Notes: generated by a model from the letters alone, not told the origin. Positions 12,535 to 25,739 are shown, counted from the first letter of the stretch. The stretch is 64,000 bases of DNA from Manis javanica (GCF_040802235.1 NC_133172.1:60271613-60335612), one strand, 5' to 3'. A program made the numbers and translations.

Positions 12535-13410
12535 ATGTATTGGGGCTCTCCAGAGAGACACAGCCAGTGGGGTGAGCGGGGGTGGATGGATAGATGGATG
12601 GATGAATGTGTGGGTGGATGATGGATGGATGGGTGGGTGAATGGATGGGTGGATGGATGGATGGATGGATGGATGAATGGGTGGGTGGAGAATGCATGGA
12701 TGGATGGGTGGGTGGATGATGGATGGATGGGTGGGTGAATGGATGGGTGGATGGATGGATGGGTGGATGGATGGATGGATGGATGGATGAATGGGTGGGT
12801 GGAGAATGCATGGATGGATGGGTGGGTGGATGATGGATGGATAGGTGGGTGAATGGATGGGTGGATGGATGGATGGGTGGGTGGATGATGCATGGATGGA
12901 TGGGTGGATGGATGACGCATGGATTGATAGATGGGTTGGTGGGTGGATGGATGGATGGATGGATGGATGGGCGGGTGGATGGATGAATGTGTGGATAGAT
13001 GGATGGGTGAATAGGTAGGTAGATGATAGATAGATTGGTAGATAGATGAGGACTTTGCTTATGAATTATGGTGGCCGAGAGGTCCCAAGAGCTACCATCT
13101 ACAAGCCATAGACCCAGGAAACCTGATAGTGGAATACAGCCTGAGTTCAAAAGTCTAAGAATCTGGAGAGCCAATGATGTAAATCCTGAACTGTGGCAGG
13201 AGATGGGATGAGATAAGGGCAAATTCATCCTTCCTCATTTGTTCTGTTCAGGCACTCATCCTGGGGAGGGCAACCTAATTTACTGAGTCCACCAATTCCA
13301 GTGCTAATCTCATCCAGAAACATCACAGATGCTCCCAGAAATAATGTTTAATCTGAGTTCCCCACGGCTAGTCAAGGTGACACATAACATTAATCATCAT
13401 ACATTCCTCT
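12535..13410 (-). repeat. ERVL solo LTR (MLT2-like), antisense, with expanded internal array
   Basis: The left end 'ggctctccagagagacac' and the right part ('ttactgagtccaccaattcc', 'ctcatccagaaacatcacag', 'caaggtgacacataacatta') match both ends of an MLT2-type LTR in antisense. The usual short AT-rich tract near the LTR poly(A) region is here replaced by a 460-bp TGGA array. Confidence 0.65.
12583..13045 (+). repeat. (TGGA)n minisatellite with higher-order units
   Basis: About 460 bp of TGGA/TGGG/TGAA tetramers. A marked phrase (ggatgatggatggatggg) recurs at 12616, 12714 and 12828, so 98 to 114-bp blocks have been duplicated. On the minus strand the array is open for over 200 codons as a His-Pro-Ser-Ile pattern, an artefact of the 4-bp period. 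Likely polymorphic. Confidence 0.95.
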
Positions 13411-13419
13411 TGTCTGATC

Positions 13420-15290
13420 ATGTGGAACAAGGATTATTTACTAAGGATTTGAATGGAACTAGTCATATACAGGAAGTGGAATGTGAGCTGTAAATTCTAC
13501 TCCAGTTGTCAAGAAGCCACCAGCTCCCCGTGCACAGAGCTCTGACAGGTGTGTGGTAGCTCATATGGGAAGCCATTGAACTTGTTAATGAGTAAGAACG
13601 TGGGTCACCAGCACACACCCAGGACTGTGGTTTGTTTAATTAAACAGTAAGACAATGGTGTGGAAATCAATACTCAATTCCATTCTCAAAAGCCAGGGAC
13701 ACTCAAATTCTGTACAGGTCATTCATGCTTTGGGTTAATATGCTCCCAAATAATAAGGCCAGTAGCCAACTTTCAACACACTCTGTTCTCTTCATTTCAT
13801 CCTGGCTGGAAAAAACGGAGCCATTAGCTGCATTATCTAAGGTTGGGAAATGGATAACAGGCCAATTATTGATAGGCACACACTGCTAAGCAGACTGAAG
13901 AAATTACATGAGGCTTTTAAGAGAATGATTGCCGTGTTCTTTAGAGCAACGGCCCTGCAATTCCAGCTTTCAGTTCCTGTAACATATCAAGACCTATGGG
14001 ACTTTTTAAATATCTAATTGGGACTGGTAACAAGACCCTCACTTTCGCTCTATAGAATATGCTAAGCATTCATCAAATCTAGATGAAAAGGAAAGAAAAA
14101 TCAAATCACACCCAATCCTAGAAGTTATAATAAAGGGACCTCAGAGTAATTAGAGGCCTGCCTTATACTATATATAAATTGTTTCCTATCGTCCTCACAT
14201 ATTGTTATCACCACTTCCCCGGAGATGAAACCGAGGCTTGGAAAGGTGGACTAACTTGGCCAAGACCTGTCAGCTAAACAGTGGGAGAGACTCAGAGGAG
14301 AGCTAATCAGGAAAGCCACTGCCCTTCCCCTGGGCCTACCCCAAGCCCTCACAAAGCCCTGATACATGGGTAATGTCAGAAGGATGCCGACCGAGTGGGC
14401 ATGGCAACAGCAACAGGGAAGGCAGGGCCCGGTGACAGTGATACATTGGTATGATAACTGCCTCTCCAGTGGGACTATCTCTTCCCTGCATCTGCGCCCA
14501 ATACCTTACTTAATGTAGCCAGTGGGTTACATTTCCTTCATGGCACCACGTCCCATGGCTGGTCTGGACATACCTACACCTCCCAGGAACTTGTCATACA
14601 ATCTTCTCTTAAGCTAGGTCTCCTTTGTCCTATAATTAGGGGGGTGGGAGTGGGAGTGTATATAAAATTAATTCTTGGCATTCACTCTTCGTTGATTTAC
14701 TCTATTTGTTCTCCAGCCATCCTTTCAACCTGAGATTTTTCAAGTCCTAATTCTGACATCCAGTGTAAGAGCCTGTCTGTTTGTTCTCATCTCCAGATCT
14801 GCTAAGTACGCCTTCTGTTCCATCTGCGATGGGCAGACACATGCAAGTACGCCTGAAAATGAACTGTCAGGAGCATCTTCCAGGCAACGCACCAACACTC
14901 ATCCAAGAGGTACGATGTCCTGCCAAGGTGTTATAACTCCTGTTTCCAGTACATTCTAACCAGTAGTGGTGCAAAGCTCCTATCCATCTAAATATCAAAG
15001 ACCCTCCCTACAGCCTGCACTATAATTCTGGACGGGCGGCCCATGAGGGCAGGGACTATGTCAGGTTTTGCACACCCCTGGGTCCCAACACCCCCCAGCC
15101 TGTACGTGTAAATGCACAAGTAAGTGCTGGATGATGAAGGGATGGCACTACCCTGTCACTCCTCAGTCTCCACCATGCTGTACATCCCAGCAAGTTAGTC
15201 CTTTCGGATGCAGCCAATCCTGTTGGATCTCTGAAGTGGTGGCTCTTGAATGGGGGTGCTGTCCCTCCCTAGGGGGTGCTCTGTAAGTGT
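13420..15290. other. Mostly single-copy AT-rich block
   Basis: No gene. It includes an antisense MIR (14150-14300) and otherwise repeat-poor sequence; 13.55-14.1 kb is rich in TAAT/ATTA cores. Confidence 0.45.
14150..14300 (-). repeat. MIR fragment, antisense
   Basis: 'gagatgaaaccgaggcttgg', then 'acttggccaagacctgtcag', the antisense MIR core. Confidence 0.6.
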
Positions 15291-15294
15291 GTCA

Positions 15295-15400
15295 GAGGTT
15301 CTCTGGCTGTCACAATGCCTGCTGTGGGCAGTGGCCTTAAGAGGGATGCTGGACATCCTGCAAAGCATGGGACAGTCAATTAGAAAAATGTCCCTGTTCT
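15295..15400 (+). repeat. MER-type DNA element fragment
   Basis: 'ggttctctggctgtcacaat', 'gggatgctggacatcctgca' and 'agcatgggacagtc' resemble the middle of the same element as at 34155-34376. Confidence 0.4.
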
Positions 15401-15559
15401 TCAAGTCCTTCCATTGCTCAATGGGCAGCTACGAAGGGAGACACTTCTGTTTACATGTAGACATAAGATATCTTTTACACGGTTTTTATATATGGATGTA
15501 GATATAGTTTAAATATATTTTTTTAATATACTTAATCTATGACAGTTCTGAGTCAGCCT

Positions 15560-15830
15560 AGGACACTCTAACTTACAGTCTTAGGTGGATTCATGCACAG
15601 GTGAACAGTAACGAGGCAGCTGAGACCTTCAAGGGACATTCAGTCTGGTTGGAGAACTGAGCATGTGATGAGTGCCTAAGGGGAACTCTGACGTCTCCCA
15701 GTAGAAAGGAAGTGATAACGGAAAGAGGAGGGGCAAGTGGGAGCTAACCAAGAGAAGGCAGAAGGACAGAGTGAGCCAAACAGCAGAAACAGCATGTGTG
15801 AAGGTCCTGTGGCAAGTAGGACATTTAAGT
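15560..15830 (+). repeat. Mammal-wide dispersed repeat, family not assigned
   Basis: Ends with 'acagcatgtgtgaaggtcct', like the repeat at 4715-5250. Weak. Confidence 0.35.
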
Positions 15831-15849
15831 GCCATCAGTATTTTTTTCC

Positions 15850-16010
15850 ATTCTGTCTCATTTTGTTGCTGATTTCTTTTTATATCTGACTCTCATCTTG
15901 GATTGAAACCTTCTTCAAGGCCAAGACCACATCTTGCCCATCAGTCCTCCAAGCACCTTGCACAGCAACCAAAGCCCATTGCACATCCCCAGAAATGTTG
16001 GTTTATTGAT
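15850..16010 (+). repeat. L2-like fragment
   Basis: 'ccttcttcaaggccaagacc', 'caagcaccttgcacagc' approximates the L2 3' tail. Diverged. Confidence 0.4.
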
Positions 16011-18430
16011 GTGAAGTCAGTAGCTGCTATAGAAGATGAGCCCACATTTGGGGGAAGGTTCCTGAGTCCCCTTCCATCCCTTGGTTGCCTCCTCCGTAAC
16101 ATGCCAGCCTTAGGGCAGCTGGGCAGGACCGCCTTTCCTGCCATGGCAGGCAGAACCTCATTGCCTGGAGTTACCAAAAACATTCAAATCTGTGCTGATT
16201 AAGAGTAAACACAGCTTTTAATGATGCTGATTTCGATACAGTTGAGATGACAACATTAGACGCAGCACTCTGTTTTGGACTGGAACTGATAGATGGACCC
16301 ATAGACGGGGCCAGGAGTCACAGTGAGCTGCCAGGGCCACTCTGCTCTTGGGTAGCGCTGGGGCTCCGGGGAGTAGGAGAGGGTCTTCATCCTGTTTCTC
16401 ATTTCCTCTAAGGAAACTGAAGGGTTTCAGGCTCAGAAAGAACCTCTAAGGGACCAGGAGGACGGTCTGGGGCTTCCTTGTGCCACACCACAGCCTTTCA
16501 GTCGCCCACACGGCAGGGCTGGCAGTGAAGAACGTGTCTTTCTGGAGGTCTCTGCATCAATTACCATCCTTGGCGAGGCATTATCTATATTTACATAATA
16601 GTTCCCCAGGTTTTGCTGGTTCTGCGTGAAGCTAACAAATTCGTAGCTGTAAGGAACATAAATTACTCTGGTACGTTTTAAATTCTGCAAATGGAAAACT
16701 GTATGTAGAGAGGTGGCTAGAACCCAGAGCAATTAGTGTCTAATAATTCGTTAATGTTGGAGATACGTGATGATATGGTTTAAAATGTCTGCCTTAATGT
16801 CTTAAGCGAGAAAAGGAAGGCATTTGAAGAAACCATAATCAGGTCAGGTGCGTCAATATAATGGCATATATTTGCAAAATGTAAGAGGCTCCTATTACAT
16901 CTTTAAAAGTGACAACCAAAACCGCATCCTTATTTTTACCACTTAATTGCCCTGTTTTGGATGCTAACGATCAGCCGATTCTGGTTTAATCATGCAGGGA
17001 TGGGGGTGGGAAGGCCGTCTGGGTTGGGAGGGAGGGCCAAGGGCTGAAACACCCCAGGGTGGGATGCAGCTGGGAAGGCTGATCGGGCCACCCCACCCTG
17101 GGCGCCCGGCCTGGTGATGGGGTCACACTCTGCAACCTGAGCTCGTGCAGACACGCAGACCTAATTTATCAGAGCAGTGTGAGAAATTGGCTGGCTCGGT
17201 TGGTTCCGACGCTGATGGGATGGAGAGCGATCACCGCTTTCTGCCCAGAACCCTCCTCTTCCTCTAGAAAGAGCAAGTTCCTTGCTCGAGGCTGTGGCCC
17301 GCACCCCTGGGCGCACGTCTGCATCTGGAGGAGGCTCTGAAACCGGATGTAGCTCAGTGCTTGGGAGGCACCATGACTTCTAACCAGTTCCTGTTGATGC
17401 TGGGGCCGCCGCTCAGGGCCGCACTTTGAGGACCAGTGATGCGGTGGCCTTTCCCAGCGATCGTTCTCCACTGGGAATTGTTCTCTCCTGCTCAGGGAAA
17501 ACTGTGAGTCTGGGAGCCGGGTCCCCACAAGCTGACTGGAAGGAAGAAAGTGGCGTGCAGTACCAGATGACGCAGGTAGGAGGGGAGGATTCCTGGTTTC
17601 AGTGCCACGGGCCCGTCCTTTCCGAGGTTTGACAGCATCAGCTGGTGAGCGGCCCTGTCACCTAGCTCGCCTACTTTGCATTTCTGTCGCCTGTAACCAA
17701 GAAGACTCTGGCTGCTGTGAAGGTGCACACCCGAATGCCAGTCCGTGAGTAAGCGGTGAGGACCTCACTGACAGGGTGGTCTGCCCGATGCAGCCTCTGC
17801 CTGTGAGAGTCACGTGTTGGGACAGTGGCACAGGAAGAATGACAACTTACTTGTAGGTTGTGAATAAAATTCAGGGCACACAGCTAAATTGGAATTTCAG
17901 ATAAAGAATGATGTTTTAGGACAAATATGTCCCAAATATTGCATAAGATCTGTGCATCCTAAAAAATCACTTGTTGTTTATCTGAAATTCAAATTCAATC
18001 ACACACCCTGTATTTCATTCAATAAATCTGGCAACCTGGGCAAGGCAGCCCTGGATGCACCTCTTGCTCTGTCGTCGCCCAGGTGACGTGGGCAGTGTCC
18101 CTGGCTGCAGGCGGTATTTCCAGACTCGCAGCTCCACTGGCCCGGGCAGTGGAGGCAGACAGTGACCAGAGGGCAGGAGGAGGGGAGAGGCCAGAGTGTT
18201 TGGGATCCATTTCCAGCAGTGCCTGCCTTTCCTTCAGGGTCCCAGCCCCCACTGGACAGCCCGCCGTGGAGCCAGAGCTACAAAGGCACTTGTCCTGAGT
18301 TTACAAACCCCTTAGATGGGTTTGTTTGTCTAGGAGCCTCTACAATCAAAGTCGTGCACTATGCCCTCTAGGGCCTGGCCTCTTCACGCGGCATGTTGCT
18401 TGAGATGCCTCCATCGTGTTTATCAGTCCT
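16011..18430. other. Single-copy stretch
   Basis: No gene or repeat supported. The AT-rich part (16.2-16.95 kb) is repeat-free; 17.0-17.8 kb is GC-richer with only short overlapping frames. Confidence 0.45.
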
Positions 18431-18439
18431 TCATTGCTT

Positions 18440-19425
18440 TTCCCCATCCCCAGCTTTATTGAGATATAATTAACATAGAACATTATATAAATGTAAGGTG
18501 GACTGATTGTTGATTTAATACACTTACATATTGCAAAATGTTGCCACCCTTGTTAGGTAACCCTGCATTATGCCACATAATTACCATTTCTTTTTTGTGG
18601 TTAGAACATTTAAGATTTACTATCATACCAACTTTTGAGTATGTAATACAGTATTAACTATAATCACGATGCCGTGCATTTGGTCCCCAGAACTTCTTCA
18701 TCTTATAGCTAGAGGTTTATAATCTTTGAACATCTCCCGTTGTCTCCCATCCCCTGGGAACCAGCATTCCAGTTTCTGCTTCTTCTTTGAGTTTGGCTTT
18801 TTTAGATTCCACGTACAAGTGAGATCTCCAGTATTTTTCATTCCACATCTGACTTATTTCACTTAACATGATGCCCTCAGGTCCATCCATGTTGCCCCAG
18901 ATGGCACGATTTCCTGCTTTCTTGTGGCTGAACAATATTTTATTGACTGTAATGGATATACCGTATCTTCTCTATCAATTCATCCATTAATGACACTTAG
19001 GCTGTGTCCGGGTCTCAGCTGTTGTGAATAATGCTGCAGTGAGCATGGGATGCAGATGTCTGTGAGATCCTGTTTTCATTGCCTTTGGATCTATTCTCAG
19101 AAGTAGGATGCTGGATCCTGTAGTAGTTCTACTTTTAATATTTTGAGGGAACTCCACAGTTTTCCGTAGTGGCTGCACCAATTTCCATGCCCCCCAGCAG
19201 TGCACCAGGGTTCCCCTTCCTCTGCATCCTCACCCTCACTTGTTATCTCTTGTCTTTTTGGTGTTGACCCTCCTTGTAGGCGTGATGTGATAGCTTGAGG
19301 TTTTGATTTGCATTTTTCCAGTGACTGTTGAGCCCTTTTTCATATACTGGTTGGCCGTTTGTATGTTTTCTTTGGAAAAATGTCATTCAGTTCCTCTGTC
19401 CATTTCTTAATCAAATTGTTTGTTT
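18440..19425 (-). repeat. L1 3' part, antisense
   Basis: Begins with the L1 3' UTR signature 'ctttattgagatataattaa' and runs back through the ORF2 tail: 'gctgaacaatattttattg', 'gttgtgaataatgctgcag', 'gttttgatttgcatttttcc', 'tctttggaaaaatgtc'. Multiple stops; non-functional. Confidence 0.85.
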
Positions 19426-19429
19426 GGTA

Positions 19430-19720
19430 GTCCGTTCCTTGTAACTGCTGGCAGTATTCCATCGACTGAATATATCACTTTAAAAAAAAAGTTCATTCTC
19501 CTCCTGATGAACATTTGGGTGGTTTGCAGTATGAGACTATTATGGACAAAGCTTCGGAGAACATTTTTGTACACACCTTTGGCAAACACGATTTAGTTTC
19601 TCTTGAGTAAAAAATCTAGGAGTGGCATTGTTTGGTCATAGGGTAGGTGAATGTTTAGTTTTAAAAAGGAACTTCCAGGCCTTTTTCTAAAGAGTTTTGC
19701 CATGAAGCTGTTATGTGAGC
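19430..19720 (-). repeat. Second L1 fragment, antisense
   Basis: 'cctgatgaacatttgggtgg', 'attatggacaaagcttcgg', 'taggagtggcattgtttgg', an older ORF2 tail piece adjoining the previous L1. Confidence 0.65.
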
Positions 19721-19964
19721 CTTGAATTTCTGTTGGAGGCCAAGTCCTCTAACTGTGCGGCTACAAAGCAGAGTCTCTGAGATCCTTTCGCATCTGGGGC
19801 TCTGTGCTTCTTTGTAACGCCTGAGTCACTGTTTTCTAACACATAATCCCCGAGTAATTAAATACACAAAAGCCTGCTGAGCTGGAAAATCCTCCCCTTT
19901 CCCAGAACATCTGCGGGGATCAGAAGTAAGGGGCAAATGCTCACACCACAGCATTAGGTATTTG

Positions 19965-20110
19965 GGGGCTTTATTGATATTTATACATATTTATGCATAC
20001 TTAAAGTGTACAGCTTGAGGTTTTGCTGTATGCACACATTGCAAAATGATTGTCCCGATCAAGCTAATTAATGTGTCCCTCAACTCACAGAGCTTCCATT
20101 TTCCTTCTTT
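19965..20110 (-). repeat. L1 3'-UTR fragment, antisense
   Basis: 'gctttattgatatttatac', 'cttaaagtgtacagcttgag', 'cacattgcaaaatgattgtc' match the L1M 3' UTR. Confidence 0.65.
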
Positions 20111-20870
20111 GTGTGTGTGTGGAGTTGAGAATATTAAGATCTACCCTCTTAGAAAGTTCCAGTGTACCAGGCAGTATTAACCAGCAATATATTTGTCATA
20201 GTTTGGGAGCTAGGCGTGAAGCTTCTGACTCCCTGGCTGGTGGCATCAGCTCCAGCTTACAGAGGGACCGTGGGAAGGGCCTTTCCATTCAGGCCACCGG
20301 AAGCCTGCCAGTCACGACAGCCCACGAGCAAGCCTCGGATGACGCAGGCAGCCCGGTCCTGTCCTGCAGACCTCATGAACAGGAAAGCTGTCTGAAAGAT
20401 AAAGAACAGGGGGTAGTGGTTCCTTAGATTTTCTGTAGTTTGAAAATGGCCATAAACAGCCCACTTTCTGGGCTCACATTCTGGGGGGCAGGCAGAGCTG
20501 AGGAGGAGATCAAGCTGCACTATCAGGGCTACTGCGTTGCAAGCAGACTGTCTCCCCAGGGCCCAGGCTTACAGCCTCCATGGGAAGGGAGCTTCTCTTT
20601 CCTAATATCCACCGAAACGCTGGACTTGAGTCTCACTGGCCTGGCCTGGGCCATGTGCCCGCCTCTGGATCACACAGGCTGGCAGAGGTTACACAAAAAC
20701 TCCATGTGCTTAGAGAAAAGGTGGAGATCAGTCCAAATCAAGATGCTGATGGGGGAAAAGAGGAGCAGACCTGAGCCAGCAAGACGCACGCCTTTCTCAG
20801 CCTCCCTGACGTGAGGCCAGTAGCTGTGAGGTTGTGGTTAACAATACCTCGAGAAACGAAACTTCCAGGA
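20111..20870. other. Single-copy stretch
   Basis: Frames of 87-124 codons overlap on both strands. None shows family resemblance; no gene called. Confidence 0.45.
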
Positions 20871-20879
20871 CGTGAAGAC

Positions 20880-21830
20880 AAACACCCACAACTGCCTTTC
20901 AGGAATATGTAAAATCAGACAACCCTCAGTCTAGTATTTTATAAAATCTTACTAAATATAATTATAAATACCCAAAAGTCTCTTTTGAGATCTCTTAGTA
21001 ACAGGCAAAAGAGACAATACCATTGGGGAAATTCTTGTTCATCCTGTTACAGTAATAAGAGGTAAAGTAATATAAGGAAAAATGCAAAAAGTAAAATCCG
21101 TCCCTTTGCCAGCATTGCCATTGCAAAAATCATAGAAAACACTGAAAGATTTGAACAAACTCGATTTAGAGCAAAATATGTTGTGTGGGAGATTTTCTAT
21201 ACAGCTGGATAAGAACACAGAGTTTTTTTTTAATATGTCATATGGTATTTGCTAAATTTTCTTTCAATGACTAAATACACAAAAGACCACTTCATGTGAG
21301 CCATTAAATGAAAGATGTACCAGGGATCACACATCCTCAATAGCATATTACTTCTTTTTAAAGAGTAATGTTTTACAGAAAAGCTGTGTGAGTGTAACTA
21401 GTGATGGAACAGAGACAGAGCTCACACCGTGTGCATGTGTGTAAGAATTTAATATGCAATAAAGGTAGCACCACAAACCGGTGGATCAAAGGTAAATAGC
21501 TTAATCGATGGTATAAGGAAAACACTAAGACAAGGTCTGTGCAAAACACCTTACATAAAAGTGGCCCCCAATGAATTAAAGAATTAAAAGTGAAAGATGA
21601 AATTATAAAGTTAATGGGAGAAACTTAGGGAAATATCTTAGTGAGCCAGGACACAGGAAGAGATTCTCAAAAATACATTTCAAAGCTTCTGCCGTGAGGC
21701 AGCGAAATCAATGAATTTTACTACATCAAATCAAAACTTTTAAAAAAAATAAAGGACACTATGAATAAACTTGATAAAAAGGGGGCAGAATAGGAACAGA
21801 CATTTACAGTGTGTAATGGTTCAAAATACA
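20880..21830 (+). repeat. Old L1 ORF2 fragment, sense
   Basis: A-rich with diverged L1 ORF2 phrases: 'aaagatgaaattataaagtt', 'ggagaaacttagggaaata', 'ttactacatcaaatcaaaac'. Frame destroyed. Confidence 0.5.
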
Positions 21831-22059
21831 GTAAAATTTATTTGAATCCTTCAGTCTGATTAAAAATATTAATATTATACAAATAATTTTGATGATAAAT
21901 GAAAGGGTTTTATATTCTTAATACATTTAAGCTAAATATGCATTTCAAAATATTTCTTTTATCCTCTTTATTTTATCCTTTTTAATTATATTTAATTTTG
22001 AATGTATTTGCTTGCTTTATAATGTACATGGTGTATCTGTGTTAAGGAAGGTAGTTAGC

Positions 22060-22560
22060 CAGACGTGAGCAACGAAGAGGGGGGAGCTCGGGCTGTTGCT
22101 CCCCATTGGCCAGTGTTTGCGCATTTGGCTGCATGTCTGCATTATTCACACTCCAAGTTAGCTGTTCTCGCCAGATGTGGGAGTAAGGATGCAGGTCACA
22201 GGCCAGCCAAAACCAGCTGGTTCCAACATGCAGGAGACATTGACTTTCACTCCAAAATACATGATATACTCTTTAACACAGTGAGAGTCCCGCCTCCCTG
22301 CACCGTGAGAGTTCCATTGAGAACCAAATACAGCCAGAAACTCAACTCCCTTTACCTAGAAAGACTCCCTAGTGTTCCGTCTGCCCAACTCCCTCTGGGT
22401 TGGCCCGGCACTCAGCCCTCAGGTGTGTACTTTCACTCTTCTCTAAGCTCTTTATTTTCCAAATGAAACTCTTAAAGCTCAACTGCTCATGCATCTGTTC
22501 TTGAATTCTTTCTTGTGATGAGACCAAGGACCCATCTCTGGTAACGTCTTTGTAGTGCAA
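22060..22560 (+). repeat. ERV1-type LTR, sense
   Basis: The 3' part reads like a class I LTR R-U5: 'ttctctaagctctttatttt', then 'tgttcttgaattctttcttg' and 'gagaccaaggacccatctct'. A CCCATTGGCC element lies upstream. Edges are uncertain and no internal retroviral sequence is attached. Confidence 0.5.
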
Positions 22561-22604
22561 ATTTTTTTATTGATGGGTCTGTATGATCAAAAATGCTTGG
22601 AGAC

Positions 22605-23039
22605 TGCATCAGTTTCCTGCGGCTGCTGTTATCAAATTACCATAGGCTTAGTGGCTTAAAAGCAACACAGAGTTATTGTTTTATAGTTCTGGAGGTCCGA
22701 AGTCCAACATGGGTCTTACTGGGCTAGAATCGGGGTGTCGGCAGGGCTGTGTTCCTCCCGAGGCTCTGGGGGCGAATCACTTCTTGCCTTTCCAGTGTCT
22801 GGGGGCACCTGCATCACTTGGGTCTGCCCCTGCTGCCACTGTCTGGCCTCCTCTGACTGCCCCTCCTGCCTCCCTTGTACAAGGACCCTTGTCCAGATAA
22901 TCCTGGATCATCTCTCCATCTCAAGGCCTTTAACTCAACCACATCTGTAAAGACCCTTTTCCATGTAAGGTAACACATTCACAGGTTCTGGGGATTAGGA
23001 ATGTGGACATCTGTAGGGGCTATTGTCCTGCCTGCCACA
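22605..23039 (-). repeat. ERVL-MaLR (MLT1-like) solo LTR, antisense
   Basis: Near-complete antisense MLT1 pattern from 'tgcatcagtttcctgcggct' through 'ttatagttctggaggtccga' and 'ctgtaaagacccttttccat' to 'tcctgcctgccaca'. Flanks GAGAC/AAGAC could be a decayed 5-bp target duplication. Confidence 0.75.
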
Positions 23040-23489
23040 AAGACTCTGGGCAGGAACATAAAACTGAGCCAAACAGGGAGGGAATTGTGATGACCAGGGT
23101 CAGACTGGCCATGGCAGCTGTCAGCAGGGTGGACCCCAAGAGCTCGCATTCTGGGCTGGGCTTTGAGGGGCAGCTGGACCCCATCTTCAGCTAAATGCAC
23201 ATGGTATTTCTTTTGTCACATTTCCGTCCTTTTGACTAAAAGTAACAAACTTCCTCTTGTTTAGGTAACAGGAGGCTGGAAAGATTATTTCTTTTGCTTT
23301 CTACTGAGTCTGCTAGACCAACGTTCCAATCTTGATTCAGGCACTTATTACCCCTGGTATAATCTGCACAAATTTCCCGCCCCTCTGATCCTGAGTTATA
23401 CTCTCCTTAAAACTAGAGAAACTAATCCAGACTTTTCAGGGTGTCTAGGAGAACTAAAGGCTACAATGTATAAACTGCTTACAAAAAAA

Positions 23490-23822
23490 GTGTGCTAAGA
23501 AATGTCAGGTTCTCTCCCTCTTTGAGTTAGAATTTCCATCTACACCATTCCACATCCAGGTAACAAGTTTTATCGATAAAGATGCAGAAACATGAGAGCA
23601 AACTGAGTCCATCAAGAGTGAGTGACCCCTCTTCTCATCATCCAGGGATCAAGAAACATCCGATTTTATTCAGGGTTGCCTCAGAACAGTGCCAAGCATG
23701 GCAATGAAAGTCAGCCAACTTAGAATGAAACGCGTACTTGACATGACAATGGGTGTCAGAACAATTTCCTTCAAAACAAAGATTTTACTAATTTAACAAC
23801 AGTGTGCTTTGACAATATCCCA
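23490..23822 (+). repeat. Duplicated unit, copy A
   Basis: About 330 bp that recurs in the same orientation 2.5 kb downstream (24615-24639 plus 25995-26312). Shared phrases include 'gtcagccaacttagaatgaa' and 'gaacaatttccttcaaaaca'. I do not recognise the unit as a known family. Confidence 0.85.
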
Positions 23823-24169
23823 AATTCTCAGAACATAAACAAAATCAGCCATTGTTTGTTCTACAAAGTGCCTTGATTCTCAACTGAGATCTCTAAGAGG
23901 GTGGGTAGTGGGGAAACCCTTTCACGGTGGACATCCTTTCAAAGAAACATCTTCATTTTCCTGCTCCGGAAAGCGGGACTTGTCAAATCCCATTTTCCTG
24001 CCAGAGACTTTTTCTTGCATGCAGTAACATCCCCCTCTGCTGGGAACTTGTAGATTTTGCTACAAAATATTTATTAAGAATTGTTTTTTAAAAAAGACAA
24101 AAGAACAAGGAGAAGCAACAAGCCCAAAATGGAATCACTGGTCCCCCACGACTGCAAACCAAGACTTAA

Positions 24170-24612
24170 TTACAGTTCATTTCACAAAGATGCTTGTACC
24201 CCCGGGCGGAAGTGGGTTTCAGTTCCTGGCAAGTGCATTCTGGATTTGGTGAAACCAAAAAAGGACAACGTAATGTTGAAGGTAAAAGGGGCTTGTACAA
24301 GCTTTATTCTCATAGTGGTAGGTCAACCCACTAGAATCCCATCCACCTCCAGGGCCGTCTGCTTGTAGCAAGTCAGTCTCAGGCGCTGCCTCTGCTCCAG
24401 GCTCTGCTCTCACCTCCAGCCTCTCCTCTCCTCTACCCCCCCTTAGCACCAGGCAGAGCTTTTTTTATAGCAACACAGACAATAACGGCTTTTCGCCAAG
24501 GGGTATGCAAGCACGCACAGCAGGCTAAGTATTACATCATTTACGAACACAGTGGCTGAGTAGATTAGGATCAGGTGAGAATCCTGGCCATGGAACTTCC
24601 CATTTTCCCTCC
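24170..24612 (-). repeat. LTR-like element, antisense
   Basis: On the minus strand a TATAAAA box (plus-strand ttttttatag, near 24460) lies about 150 bp before an AATAAAGC signal (plus-strand gctttatt, near 24300), the order seen in retroviral LTRs. Edges and family unknown. No internal sequence seen. Confidence 0.45.
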
Positions 24613-25739
24613 AGTGCTGCTAAGAAATGTCAGGTTCTCCAAAAAGTCATCCTACAGTATGGGAAAATATATTCATGAACAACATATCTGACAAGGGGTT
24701 AACATCCAAAAGATATAAAGAGCTCACATGCCTCAACACCCAAAAAGCAAATAACCTGATGGAAAAATGGGCAGAGGATCTGAACAGATACTTCTCCAAA
24801 GAAGTTTCAGATGGCCAACAGGCACATGAAAAGATGCTCGACATCGCTAACTATCAGGGAAATGCAGATTAAAACCACAATGAGATGTCACCTCACACCG
24901 GTTAGAATGGCCAGCATCCAAAAGACAAGGAACAACAAATGCTGGCGAGGATACCGAGAAAGCTGAACGCTTCTACACTATTGGTGGGAATATAAACTAG
25001 TTCAACCATTGTGGAAAGCAATATGGAGTTTCTTCAAAAAACTAAAAAACTGAAATATCATTTGACCCAGGAATTCCACTCCTAGGAATTTACCCAAAGA
25101 AAACAACTTCTCAGATTCAAAAAGACAGATGCACCCCTATGTTTTTTGCAGCACTATTTACAATGGCCAAGATACGGAAGCAACCTAAGTGTCCATCAGT
25201 AGATGAATGGATAAAGAAGACGTGGTACATATACACAATGGAATATTTTTCAGCCATAAGAAGAAAACACATCCTACCATTTGCCACAGCATGGATGAAG
25301 CTAGAGGGTATTATGCTCAGTGAAATAAGCCAGGTGGAGAAAGACAAGTACCAAATGATTTCACTCATCTGTGGAGTATAAGAACAAAGCAAAACTGAAG
25401 GAACAAACAGCAGCAGACTCACAGAACCCAAGAAGGGACTAACAGTTACCAAGGGGAAGGGTGGGAGGTTGGGTGGGGAGGGATGGAGAAGGAATTAAGG
25501 GGCATTATGATTAGCACACATAATGTAGGGGGTCACAGGGAAGGCAGTATAGCACAGAGGAGACAAGTAGTGACTCTAGCATCTTAATTAACTGATGGAC
25601 AGTGACTGCAGTAGTGTGGAGGGGGGGGACTTGATAATATGGGTGAATGTAGTAACCACAATGTTGCTCAAGTGAAACCTTCATAAGATTATATATCAAT
25701 GATACCTTAATAAAAATAACAAAAACATTAACTTTAAAA

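Noticed and set aside
12410-13228. 272-codon minus-strand ORF rich in His-Pro-Ser-Ile repeats
   Set aside because: It is a translation of the TGGA minisatellite; a 4-bp period free of stops stays open by chance.
24627-25381. Short ORFs resembling L1 ORF2 endings
   Set aside because: They are remnants of a truncated L1 with several stops; not an active element or a host gene.
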